Origin: Chloromonas sp. AAM2
Lineage: Eukaryota > Chlorophyta > Chlorophyceae > Chlamydomonadales > Chlamydomonadaceae
Assembly (NCBI GenBank): GCA_004335635.1
Contig: QAXH01005672.1
Coordinates: 5,195-20,215, forward strand
Length of the DNA: 15,021 nt
Reading direction: 5' to 3'
A program made the translations under genes and the position numbers. The notes beneath the pieces were generated by a model that was not told the DNA's origin, made no database searches, and worked only from the letters and a program-made list of their open reading frames with translations. The number at the start of each line of letters is the position of its first letter. The stretch's first letter is position 1. Of the stretch, positions 1 to 9,200 are shown piece after piece.

Positions 1-289
1 TCTCTCCAGAGAGGTGTATATAACCAGTTAAGGCTAGAAGGGTAAACCTTCGCAGACCTTCCCCAAACTGGTTAGTGATCGTGAAGAAGCTGACATGTTT
101 TAGCGTCCATCTACATATGATGTCTCGTGCAGCCGTGCGTGGTGGACTTTTGCTCCCAGCAGGCGGATAACATCATTCTTGACACTGGCTGCCAGACGGG
201 CTGGTATAGCTAGCTGAGGCTGGTGAAGCTGGGGCAGATGGCTGAAGGTCAAGCGCAGGGGAACTTGCAACAGTCTAACATGTATTGAA

Positions 290-304
290 ATGTTCCCGGA
301 ACAT
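290..304. repeat. Perfect 15-nt palindrome (7-1-7)
   Basis: ATGTTCC-C-GGAACAT: two 7-nt arms around one central base. It could be a protein-binding dyad or a chance hairpin. It is not next to any called gene. Confidence 0.5.
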
Positions 305-396
305 GGACTTCTGGTAGTGCTGTGTGTAGCTCTGTATCTAGTGACTTCTGGTGTAGGTGCTCCAGTGGCAACCTGACTGGAAAAAAAAAGTTTTTT

Positions 397-414
397 GCCA
401 GTTCTGGGACAATT
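397..414 (-). repeat. Dispersed repeat, copy A
   Basis: GCCAGTTCTGGGACAATT on the + strand, the reverse complement of the shared core AATTGTCCCAGAACTGGC. It is flanked at 381-396 by nine A and then six T (after a G), so in repeat orientation the core is followed by a homopolymer-rich tail, as in copy E. The same core recurs at 852, 1155, 2741 and 5413. Confidence 0.75.
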
Positions 415-699
415 TGACGGGTTCATGTGGTGAGTGTTCGTGTGTCCTGCTGTATTGACTGATGGGAGCTATTGTGTGGTGAATACTCGCTGTGGCCCTA
501 CAGGGTAAAAAGGCAAACCGGTGTGTGAACCATTCTAACCGGCCAGTACCTCAAAAGTGTGCGTGTGTTTGTATAAAGAGTCTGTGTGTTCTCCCTGTGC
601 CTCTACTCTTACAATACATAAGGACCAGCTGCGATTCGGCCTTATGACCTGCGCAGTTTCTCAACAGCTTCCCCATGCACAACGTAATGCAATTTGTCC

Positions 700-714
700 G
701 CCGACAGTGTCGGC
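700..714. repeat. Perfect 15-nt palindrome (7-1-7)
   Basis: GCCGACA-G-TGTCGGC: the same geometry as the palindrome at 290-304 but a different sequence. No gene was recognised nearby. Confidence 0.5.
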
Positions 715-851
715 AATGGTTGGGATTTGAAATGTGATTGGTCTGGTCGCACAACTTGTCGAATTTGACTAGACCTGGACTTTGTACTCTGGCTTGAACC
801 CTGTTGCCACGGCTTCCCTATCGCCACACTGGTTTCAGTGGTGTTCCTGTA

Positions 852-868
852 AATTGTCCCAGAACTGG
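852..868 (+). repeat. Dispersed repeat, copy B
   Basis: AATTGTCCCAGAACTGG, identical to the consensus core. It is followed by AACACATC and then T and C runs (around 876-889). The T-rich tail after the core is shared with copies A, C and E. Confidence 0.75.
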
Positions 869-1154
869 AACACATCTTTTTTCCCCCCCAGAACCGGTGC
901 CCAAGTGTAGGAAAGTTGGGTGGTTCACAAGATTACAATGAGGTCACCATTTATGAAACACACGCATTGACCTGCATAACAAGAATGGCACCATCTGCTG
1001 CATCCATCAGCGCCTCGAGGAATAAGAAGAGACCCACTATGTCAAACGAAGCAACAGAAGCCACCACTGGACGAAGGGCATATGCCACCCCCCAATGCAC
1101 CTCCATTTATTGGCACACAATGGTTCCTGGCGGTATTACAGACCTATTCACACA

Positions 1155-1176
1155 AACTGTCCCAGAACTGGCAAAC
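1155..1176 (+). repeat. Dispersed repeat, copy C
   Basis: AACTGTCCCAGAACTGGC followed by AAAC and a T-rich stretch. It differs from the core by one base (AACTGT for AATTGT). It lies upstream of the first gene. Confidence 0.7.
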
Positions 1177-1438
1177 TTTTCTTTGGCTTGTTGCCCTAGT
1201 GGATAAACGTCCACGTTGGTGATTTGCCCTGGCTCCTGCCGTTCACTGCTATGCCGAGTGTCGAGCCGTGTGAGAATAATATTGCTGATTATTTGGTAGA
1301 GCTTTCGCCTGTGAATCCTGAACCATCTCGATTTCCATTTCTCCTTGGACCTGTGTGTGAGCTCCACGTGCGGACCCATTTCCATCATCCATCAACAACC
1401 TTCCAGCGGAACCACGGCCTGAACCACCATCCTGCGCC

Positions 1439-3237
1439 ATGGGTTGGACAGAAGAGGTCCATCAATCGCGCGTGGCAGATGCCATCAGCACTGCTCGACG
1501 AGACCGGCAACTCCGGCGAAAAGGAGCACCGGTGCTGGTTAGCAACAATGCAGGGCCGGCCGCTTTCGCGTTGACAGCTGCTGCTGCTGGATGCTTTCTC
1601 CTGTGGAAGCAGTATGAGACAAGGATCAGTAAGGTGCAGTGGAGGGCGCTACCTGTGATCCGACAGTTTGATGAGTTGCTAAATGGCAAATCCGTTGGAC
1701 AGCGCTCAAGGAACAACCAGCGAGGAGCACCGACAGCCTCAGCAGCACGTCCCAAGGTTCGAGCCCCAGCAGCTCCTGGTGGGTAGGGGGCAACATGCTG
1801 CCCATGCTGCCTATGCATGCCATCCCAGGCTCATTGGTCGCCACCCGTGCCTTGCCTTCAACTCCCGCAACGCCGTGCCTGCATTTTTGCCTGCGATTGA
1901 CTATGCCAGCGATTGTATGAATGATTCATGCACTGTGCGCAACCCGCCTGCAGCCCGCGTACCCTTTCTCATGGGTTCCTGCTCATGGAATGCACGCCTT
2001 AGTTTCAAACTCAGGAGTGACTGAATGTGTATGTTGCTTTGCTTATGCGCAGCTTCGGTCTCGTCTGCAGCCTCGGCAGGAAGGGCCAAGCCAGCTGGGA
2101 AGGTAAATCAAGAAGCTACCTAATCTCTTACAGCAAGTGATTGCCTCCACCCGCACATCTTATCTAATGCAATGGCTTAGCAATGCCAGCAATCAAGTGT
2201 GTCATACAAGCCATCCGGAACTATGCTAATTGATGCCAGGGTTCAGCTTGCGACCAGTTAGCTACCAGCTCCTGGTGGGTAGGGGGCAACATGCTGCCCA
2301 TGCTGCCTATGCATGCCATCCCAGGCTCATTGGTTGACACCCGTGCCTTGCCTTCAACTTCCGCACGTATCCGTGCCTGCACTTTTGCCTGGGATCGTCC
2401 ATGCCAGCAATAGTATAAAATGTGATCAGTTAGCCTAGTAAAAATTATGACATGACGTAATGTGTTGCAACATTGCAGTAGGTAGGACAAGCCTCATTGT
2501 TGCCTGGCATGCCCCTGATCTCTCAAAGCACGCTCGTGATCCCTCAAGATCAGAAGCCGAAGACCCACAGATATGCGTGTGGCAGTGAGATGCGCTGAAG
2601 ATTTGCCGGCTGAAAACAGCCACCATGGTTCAGCAGGCCTGCACGTAATCAGACTGCCATTGTTCCAAAACGTCGACATCAAACTGTTGACAACCACACC
2701 GCCTGCGTCCATGACTGTATCTTACACGGCACACATCAAAAATTGTCCGAGAACTGGCAAACATCTGCCATGCAGCCATGCTTCCTGCTGTCAAAGCTGT
2801 TGCATTTGCACTCTGGCAACTGTCTGCTTGCCATGGCATATGAATTCCTGCCACCTCCCCCGGATGCCTTGCAGCCCGCCTCTTCAGTGAACAACTCCGT
2901 TACCCCTGCAATGGCAGCGGGGGCCGCAGCGACCAAGCGTGCATCGGGAACAGGCCAGCTCGAGGGACCCCTCGTGCCCACGCCTGTCGCTGCAGCAGCC
3001 GCTGCTGCAAGCCGGGCATCGTTCGGTGTGGGTTCAGGGTCATCGTCTGCACTGGGTGGGGGAGGGCCAGCCACACCCACACAGATGCCGCCCCCGGCAG
3101 CCGTGTCCGGAGAGGAGGCCGAGGATGAGGGTGAGGAGGGAGAGGAGGAAATGGAGCTGGGGACGGAGCAGGCGACTGCGCCTGGGGCAACCGGGGCGCC
3201 AAAGAAGAAGCCTAAGAAGAAGAGGGCCAAGAAATGA
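1439..3237 (+). CDS. Three-exon orphan gene: single-pass membrane segment, acidic stretch and Lys-rich tail
   Basis: Model: exons 1439-1778, 2071-2102 and 2875-3237, giving 244 aa. The first intron is phase 1 and the second phase 0; all joins keep frame. The start ATG sits in GCCATGGG, and the upstream frame is closed by a stop at 1358-1360. Residues about 20-28 are Arg-rich. Residues about 39-56 (containing AAFALTAAAAGCFLLW) look like one membrane helix. After that the protein is Ala/Gln/Pro-rich with an Ala run. Near the end comes an acidic stretch (GEEAEDEGEEGEEE) and then a Lys-rich end (KKKPKKKRAKK) resembling a nuclear localisation or nucleic-acid-binding tail. Acceptors before exons 2 and 3 are pyrimidine-rich and end in GCAG. 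The 32-nt middle exon is the weakest part, but it is what makes the phases agree. I do not recognise the family. A TGTAA motif at 3999-4003 could be its polyadenylation signal, which would imply a 3' UTR of roughly 760 nt. Exon 3 could also belong to a separate gene. Confidence 0.5.
1770..1838. repeat. Direct duplication, copy 1 (spans the exon 1 donor)
   Basis: These 69 bases are identical to 2266-2334 (offset 496). Weaker similarity continues to about 1921 against about 2422. Copy 1 begins in the last nine bases of exon 1 and includes its donor (CTG|GTGGGT at 1776-1784), then continues into intron 1. Confidence 0.85.
2266..2334. repeat. Direct duplication, copy 2 (inside intron 2)
   Basis: Second copy of 1770-1838. 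It carries the same CTG|GTGGGT donor context in the second intron of the gene. The diverged extension runs to about 2422 and keeps blocks such as CCCGTGCCTTGCCTTCAACT. Confidence 0.85.
2741..2762 (+). repeat. Dispersed repeat, copy D (intronic)
   Basis: AATTGTCCGAGAACTGGC plus AAAC, one mismatch in the core (CCG for CCC). It lies in intron 2 of the 1439-3237 gene, 112 bases before the exon 3 acceptor, and is the only copy inside a called gene. Confidence 0.7.
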
Positions 3238-3998
3238 TTTGGCAACACGCAATCACAGTCAAGGATGCAAGCAGAGTCTGAACTGTGGGCAGAAGGTGTG
3301 GTTTGAAGATGACTTGTGGTTGACTGGAGCAGTGACTTGGCACCCTGGCATTTGCAGCATTGCATGGCAGTCGTTCAACATCTTATGGAAAGAAGGTATA
3401 GAAGAGCATGGGAAAAAGAGCAAAAAGGGAAGGCTTCTACGCGGTTAGCCCCAACCAAGCCTGTCCAACTAGCCTGTGAAGGGCATTATGGGAGGCTTTC
3501 ACACCTGCTTCCCAATGTACTGGTCCTGCACATGCACGCGCGGCGTGCCTGCCTCTTGATCTCTCTTGCTTGCCTGCCTCTGGAACACGTGCACGCCAGA
3601 CCACATGCTGGTTCATGTCCATGATGTTCAATGTACAGTACAGCTTCTGCATGACTTCAAACCTGGTGACGTGAAGAGCGAGCGCATGCCACTGTAGACT
3701 GTTTTGGTGTTGTGAGGCAGCCTGGACATTCCATGTGCCAGAAAGCCAATTTTGACGACCAGCCGTCAAGCCTCAGGGCAAGATTTAGGCGTCTTTCCTT
3801 GGTTCCTGGCATTGAAATCATATCTTGGTCGCGCCAGGTTTTGTGTTCGCATGCTGAGTATATGCTGACGTGATGTGGCCTGCAAGTGACCTAGGCGGGT
3901 GCACGTTGCAAGTGGGCTATGCTATTGATGCCATCATCCTGCTGTCAATGTTTGGTTGGGCGAGGTAATGGAATACGTGCAAGACGGTTGCCACAACA

Positions 3999-4003
3999 TG
4001 TAA
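3999..4003 (+). terminator. Possible TGTAA polyadenylation motif
   Basis: First TGTAA downstream of the stop at 3237. TGTAA is the usual polyadenylation signal of chlamydomonadalean algae. It is a short motif and chance occurrence is likely. Confidence 0.25.
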
Positions 4004-5412
4004 ACGTAACAAACAACGAGAGGGAAAAAGGCGGGAAAGTAAACCCGTTCCACTTGATTGCTTAAAGGATCACGCCACCAACCTTTAGAAAGAATGAGCA
4101 AACAGGCACCTGCATTAGAACATGAAAGGACTGTTGACCACGTGCGCTGTGCGCCTGGAAGTTTCACGGGCTGATGCCCTAACGCTCGTCTGCTGTCAAC
4201 AGGTGCATGACAGGTCGAAGCTGACAGGTCCGACGTTGAGCCTAGATTTTTGTGGCCAGGCATCCCACACGTGCACCTTGCATGATCTCGCACCTGCATG
4301 CCCGTCCCAGTTGACTCATCAGGAAACAAAAAAAATGCCAATGGTTATTTGAGACATTTCATAACCACCTTCACATCTGCCGCTAATCGCTTGGAGACTG
4401 CCCAAAACATGTGCAACAACTAAACAAGGAAAAACAGCGTCGGTCCGAGGACAGTCAGTGTCCAGCGCTGGAGCCAGTGTTTACTTGTACAATTGTACGC
4501 TCTGCTAAGAAGGCGTGCTTAAGCGCCTGGTGTTTGCGTGTGTATTAGTCCACCATGAAGTGGACAGGCATGTGGTAGACGCCAACTGTCACTTGTGGCA
4601 CAGCTGATGTAAACCCGGTCACATTATTGGTTCAGAACTCAGCACAAGGGCTGCTGGAGAGAGATTAGTCGGACAAGATACATGAAGGACCTGCCAGTCA
4701 GTGCATCTGACAGGGGCCTTGTTCTGTATTTAAAGTGGACACAACAATGCCAAAAGCAACTCCAGGGCGCTGTGCCTTGCTTGTCACGTGCAGCTAAAAG
4801 ACAAGGGCCAGCAGACTGAAGGCAGCAAAAGTGCAGGTAGCGGGGTGTGACAGGAGTGTGACAGTGTTATCTGCACGCATTTACGCGTTTCAGCTTGTGC
4901 TCCTCAACAAGGCTTTTGTCAAGCTGGAGGTGGCCATGCTGGTACACTACAAGGCTAGCCGCATCACTATCTCTTTGCCCATCCAGCATTGGGCACCTGC
5001 AGTCCCTTGGCCCAAGCTGGTTGCCGGCAGAAAATAGTACGCAAAGGGCGGGTGTGGAGAGCAATGCCATGTCGGTTCCAGGCAGAGGGCAGGTGGCCAC
5101 GGGAGCTAGACACGTCCAGCAGCATGAACACCAATTGTAAGGCGGCATCAATCGTGTGCAATGTGTTGCATCTTGCATGCACAAGGCACTGGTTTTGAAA
5201 GCGAGGTCGAGTAGGCACGAACATGCTGCTTTGATTTCCAGACACACGCTGCACCTGTGCAAGGCACGATGTGTTTGATTGCAGGTGCTGAACGATGTGC
5301 GCGAACCTGGTCATGCAGCATGAGGAGCAGGCCTGCAAAACGTGGCACCCGACACGCCCATGGAAGCAAAGCTTAAACGTATAACCTAGCCAGTGCAGAC
5401 AAAAAAAAGTTC

Positions 5413-5472
5413 GCCAGTTCTGGGACAATTCTTGTGTGACTCTCAGTTCTGGGGCAGTTGGTGTGTGACTCC
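5413..5472 (-). repeat. Dispersed repeat copy E with a second degenerate copy F in tandem (period 29)
   Basis: Copy E (5413-5430) is GCCAGTTCTGGGACAATT, in reverse orientation, preceded by eight A. A second, diverged unit starts at 5444 (CAGTTCTGGGGCAGTT). Both units continue into a TGTGTGACTC block, so the unit including flank is tandemly repeated with a 29-base offset (5415 and 5444). Confidence 0.7.
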
Positions 5473-5514
5473 TCGTGTGATCTGCCACTGCGAAGTCCTC
5501 ATGTATTGAATTGT

Positions 5515-5538
5515 AACCATTAATTATTACCAATGGTT
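5515..5538. repeat. Inverted repeat with ACCATT/AATGGT arms
   Basis: Arms AACCATT (5515-5521) and AATGGTT (5532-5538) surround a 10-base A/T-rich centre. The arm core is shared with the hairpin at 5755-5774. Confidence 0.5.
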
Positions 5539-5754
5539 ATTACTCTAAATCCGATGACATTCTTATAGCTTGGCATCAAGGCCACTCAATTCCTTCGGCA
5601 TTATGATGCTTTCCAACTAGGCAATCCTTACAAGCTCTGCAGCACCTGAACTCAGACTCAAACATGGAAATATATCCTCAACTAAGTAAGGGTTGTCAAA
5701 TGAGCACTGGCTACCTCCCACATGTCAAGGTACTTACTAAGGTACCGACAGCTC

Positions 5755-5774
5755 ACCATTGTCGTAACAATGGT
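5755..5774. repeat. Perfect 8-bp hairpin with ACCATT/AATGGT arms
   Basis: ACCATTGT-CGTA-ACAATGGT: 8-base arms and a 4-base loop. It sits in the A/T-richer stretch 5500-5860 and shares arm sequence with the inverted repeat at 5515-5538. Confidence 0.55.
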
Positions 5775-5941
5775 CAAGGCATGTTCCGATGGAAAACTCT
5801 CAGAAGTCCTCGCATCGTCAATGAGAGAAGACTAGACAAGCCAACCAGCAACGGTGCTTAGGCACGAAGACAGCCTCAGGTGCCTACAAAGGCACTTTGT
5901 GGTATGCTGGCACATCCCACAGTCAACATGCTGCAGTCGAT

Positions 5942-5990
5942 GTAGGCTCCACTTGAGTTGTTGAACGTGCGTAGGCTCCACTTGAGTTGT
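5942..5990. repeat. Tandem pair of a 20-nt unit, period 29
   Basis: GTAGGCTCCACTTGAGTTGT occurs identically at 5942-5961 and 5971-5990, separated by nine bases. It lies about 210 bases upstream of the start of the 6203-10273 gene, so it may fall in that gene's promoter. Confidence 0.85.
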
Positions 5991-6105
5991 CTTCACAGCC
6001 TTGTTTACAGTTTACGAAGTGAGGGAGTGGGTTACGCTTTTAACACATTCGTTACGTCACCTGCCTGTGTGTTGCGAAATGCGAAATGCAATGCCTCGGA
6101 CCTGC

Positions 6106-6110
6106 TATAA
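6106..6110 (+). promoter_or_regulatory. Possible TATA-like element
   Basis: TATAA in the context CTGCTATAAGACG, 97 bases before the ATG at 6203. Spacing is compatible with a short 5' UTR, but the motif is short and no start site is known. A small tandem of GCGAAAT lies just upstream (6074-6087). Confidence 0.2.
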
Positions 6111-6202
6111 GACGCACTCTTCGCACTCATTTCTGCATTCGCAAGAGACCTAGTATGCTGGCCCTGTGGGCTTGCTGCCTCACGCCAGCCTGAGACGTCA
6201 AC

Positions 6203-9200
6203 ATGGCATCGGCAACGGTCTGGACAAACGACAGCCCAAAGTCCCATTGCGACGCCCTTCAGCTATTATCAACAGCATTAGACAGTGGCGACTGGCTGGC
6301 GCAAGGCCCGGTAAGCCTCAAGCCCTTGCTGACTAGCCTGTTTTACGACCATAATCTTGTTCGTGAAAGGGGCCTTCCAGCTAGCTGTGCGCATGCCCAA
6401 GAAAGTCACGAGATCTGACATACACCTGAGCCTGGTAGCCCTGGTAGCCTCAACAACATGAAAGGCTGTGCACTCACCGGGGTTAGCTAGCGCGCTCAAA
6501 TTGCTCAATCTCGAGCTGCTGCATTGTCATGTCGCCTGCTCCCCCTACAAACAGGAAGTCACCGTTTTACCTGACGCTGGCGCCGCAACCAGCTTCTTGA
6601 CAAAGCCGGGTTCTCAAGGTGCGGGATACTTTTTTTACAGCTCGGCCACAAGCGTTCTCCCTTAGGCCACACGTCGACAACAGCTGATATATTCGTCAGG
6701 CCATGCAGAGGACTGGCACCGGCTGATGCTCTGGTCTTGGTGAGTGCACGCACGTCCATGTACGACAGCTGATTGCAATGTGTTGCAGGTCCACGGCGAT
6801 CAGACGCGCAAATCAACAGCATCGCGCCCAGTGCTCCTTCCAAGTCGCTACAGCCCAAACTTTTGAAGCAGATCAATTCACTCACCACCAAGGAGGTGAG
6901 AGTGCCACTTGGAATATGCATGGACCAAGATGGCATTCAGGGCCGAAGACGGGCAAGCATGTCATGAGCTACGCAGAACAGGCCATTGTTGTGCTGCTGT
7001 TGAATGCAACAGCACGTATGCAGGCAACCATGTGAATGCAGCAATGATGTACCTCGACAGCTGTGAGCCCCATGCTCGCGGTGCTTCACGCATGGCCGCG
7101 ATGTTTTTATTCATTATACGTACAACGCTGCATCATCAAACGGACGGTACTGGTGCAGATAACCTATCTTGTTTGTGCGCACATCCAGCACATGCCCGTC
7201 CCACATGCATCACCACAGGCTTCTTATATCCCATGCGCACTGCATGTCCTACTACATGTCCACTCATGCGTCACGTGCGGCACGTGCCCATGACGCAGGA
7301 GCTGCTCGTTTATATCAACCACTGCCACCATCTCCTTGACCCAATCAACCTGGTGACCGTGCTGTACCGTCTAGCACGCATCTACAGCTTTACCCAGGCA
7401 GCTGATCAGAAAGTCATCTGGAAGGCACAGCTGCTTGAGAACGCATCCTTTGCATTGCTACTCAGTGAGTATTACAGGCCACATTGCGATTGCATGTGAG
7501 ACAGCCATGCTCCTGTTCTCTGGCGCAACCGTACTGGCTGGACGTATCTGCGCATGCCCAGCCAAGACGCACAAGCTAACCAGTTTATGTGCTCAAAGCA
7601 ATTCACGGGCTGTGGTTTTCATCTGTCACATCCGTGGCCCACACTGTCTGTGCACAGGTTCTATCCACAGTCACTTGAGCCAAGCCCAGGCGCTCCTCTG
7701 CACCCAGACAGAAGTACCGGGGCTCAATGCACGGTGCATCAGCAACTTGGTGTGGTCGGTCGTTAAGCTCGAGGTTACCATGGAGACTGGCCATGCGGTC
7801 TCGGGCATCGCCATGGATGTTGTGCTCACGGCAGCTCCACTGGTCATGCGCTTCTTGCCAGACTGTTCAGGCCAGGTAAGCACTACATCTGCATGCAGTT
7901 CGCTCTTCTTGAGGGCCCATGCAGGTTTTGAATGTTTGTTTCTTGAATCATGGCATGAACACCTCTTGTGATCTGCTGGCAGGGCCTGAGCAATCTCCTG
8001 TGGAGTTTTGCCAAAATTCCGTCGTTTCCTTCGCCAGCGATGACGGCGATAGTGGCGCGGATGGTAGAGCTTCTGGGGAGACCTGCCTCTTCCACCGTTT
8101 TGGACGCACAGGTACGTGTGACGCCAATTCTGGGGTATGCTGGGTTAGGCAAAGGCATTCAGCCACTTTCACTGTCTGATATCGCTCATAGGACAATCAA
8201 GTATTTGTGAAGTGAACTGTTCATTCCAATGCCAGACCTTTGCAGATGCACATTGATGTGTGGATGACGTCAACGTGGCAAGGAAAGTAGCAGAGGTCTT
8301 ACAGCCACATTCATACATTAGTAGGTCATAAATGAGGCCTTGATCAACATGTGCGATCCTGTCAAGACATGCTGCTCCACATCTTACCCTGTACAGGCTT
8401 TGTCCAACAGCATCTGGGCAATTGCCCACATACGCTCTCGTCCCAACGAGCTGGACAGCCAGCCAGAGTGGCAAAACGTCGTGACCAAGTTCCTGCTGTT
8501 GGTTGCCAACCAGTGCATCACTGTCCTTGGCAGCCCAGATGCAAGCACACCATCACAACCACAGCAGAATCGACAAGTTCAAGTTGGCTACAATGGAGAG
8601 GCAAATACTGGCCGGTTCTCCTGCCAGGTAAGACAATAACATGATGATCAGATGGCGCAAACATGACAAGTATGGTGCCGGTAGTGCTGAATGGTTCCAT
8701 TTGCAACTGCGACACCCATGTTCTACAATATCAAGGACAGTTTGTTGTTGTTGGTGTGCAGGCTGTGGTCAACATTGCTTGGAGCTTCAGCACCATCTTG
8801 GGCTCCGCCTGTGGAACGCAAGAACCCGTGCTGCCCCTGTTCTTGCTCATCAGACAACTGACCGTGGCCAGGTAGGCAGCCTACAGGCCCTATGGAAGAG
8901 CCTGGGCGTTTGTCACACAGCAGCAAACACATTGTGTGCAGCACTGCCAGTACAACTCCTGATCATGTACAGGACAAGTGTGCTAGGTACCAATTGGAAC
9001 GGCCTCTGGCTTAGGCTTCAACGTTTAGCATGCTTCCGCATCCACATTGGGTTCAGGGTCTGCATGCCCGGCGTGCTGTTGGTCTGCAGGTTGCAGACCA
9101 TTCTGACGGGCAACCCCTCAGGACAGCCGTGGATGCAGACCCTGACGGGCAGTTTCAACGAGCAGGCCCTGAGCAATGTCGTGTACGCGTTTGACCAGGC

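Larger units (their letters stand above)
1..1438. other. Non-coding left flank with dispersed repeat copies and short palindromes
   Basis: No reading frame here is protein-like. The open frames are short, disagree with each other and run across repeat copies. The stretch holds dispersed-repeat copies at 397-414 (reverse orientation), 852-868 and 1155-1176 (forward), and two perfect 15-nt palindromes at 290-304 and 700-714. It also has GT-rich sequence around 310-600 and a purine run meeting a T run at 381-396. The last part (1361-1438) is upstream of and in frame with the first gene, after a stop at 1358-1360, so it is probably 5' untranslated region. Confidence 0.6.
3238..6202. other. Long region without a convincing gene
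   Basis: Open frames on both strands here (up to 188 codons) have irregular composition, run over repeat copies and are not bounded by matching splice sites. The first part is probably the 3' UTR of the upstream gene, up to a TGTAA at 3999-4003. The rest contains the dispersed repeat at 5413-5459, a 20-nt repeat at 5942-5990, and hairpins at 5515-5538 and 5755-5774. Around 5500-5860 the sequence is visibly richer in A and T than its surroundings. A small gene with unusual structure cannot be excluded. Confidence 0.5.

Noticed and set aside
1755..1765. GGTTCGAGCCC, a match to a tRNA/SINE pol III B box
   Set aside because: The flanking bases do not form a T stem, no A box or cloverleaf was found, and the site lies in coding exon 1.
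2736..3365. Minus-strand open frame of 209 codons
   Set aside because: It is the antisense of the low-complexity exon 3 at 2875-3237. Its Ser/Pro/Ala runs mirror the GC-rich sense codons.
3934..4341. Minus-strand open frame of 135 codons
   Set aside because: No domain, no repeat or helix pattern and no splice context. It overlaps the likely 3' UTR of the upstream gene.
4967..5533. Minus-strand open frame of 188 codons
   Set aside because: It reads through both units of the dispersed repeat at 5413-5472, is Cys/His-rich with no domain, and has no matching splice structure.
6909..7499. Plus-strand open frame of 196 codons
   Set aside because: Only its last part (7299-7464) is exon 4. The rest is intron 3 with irregular composition.
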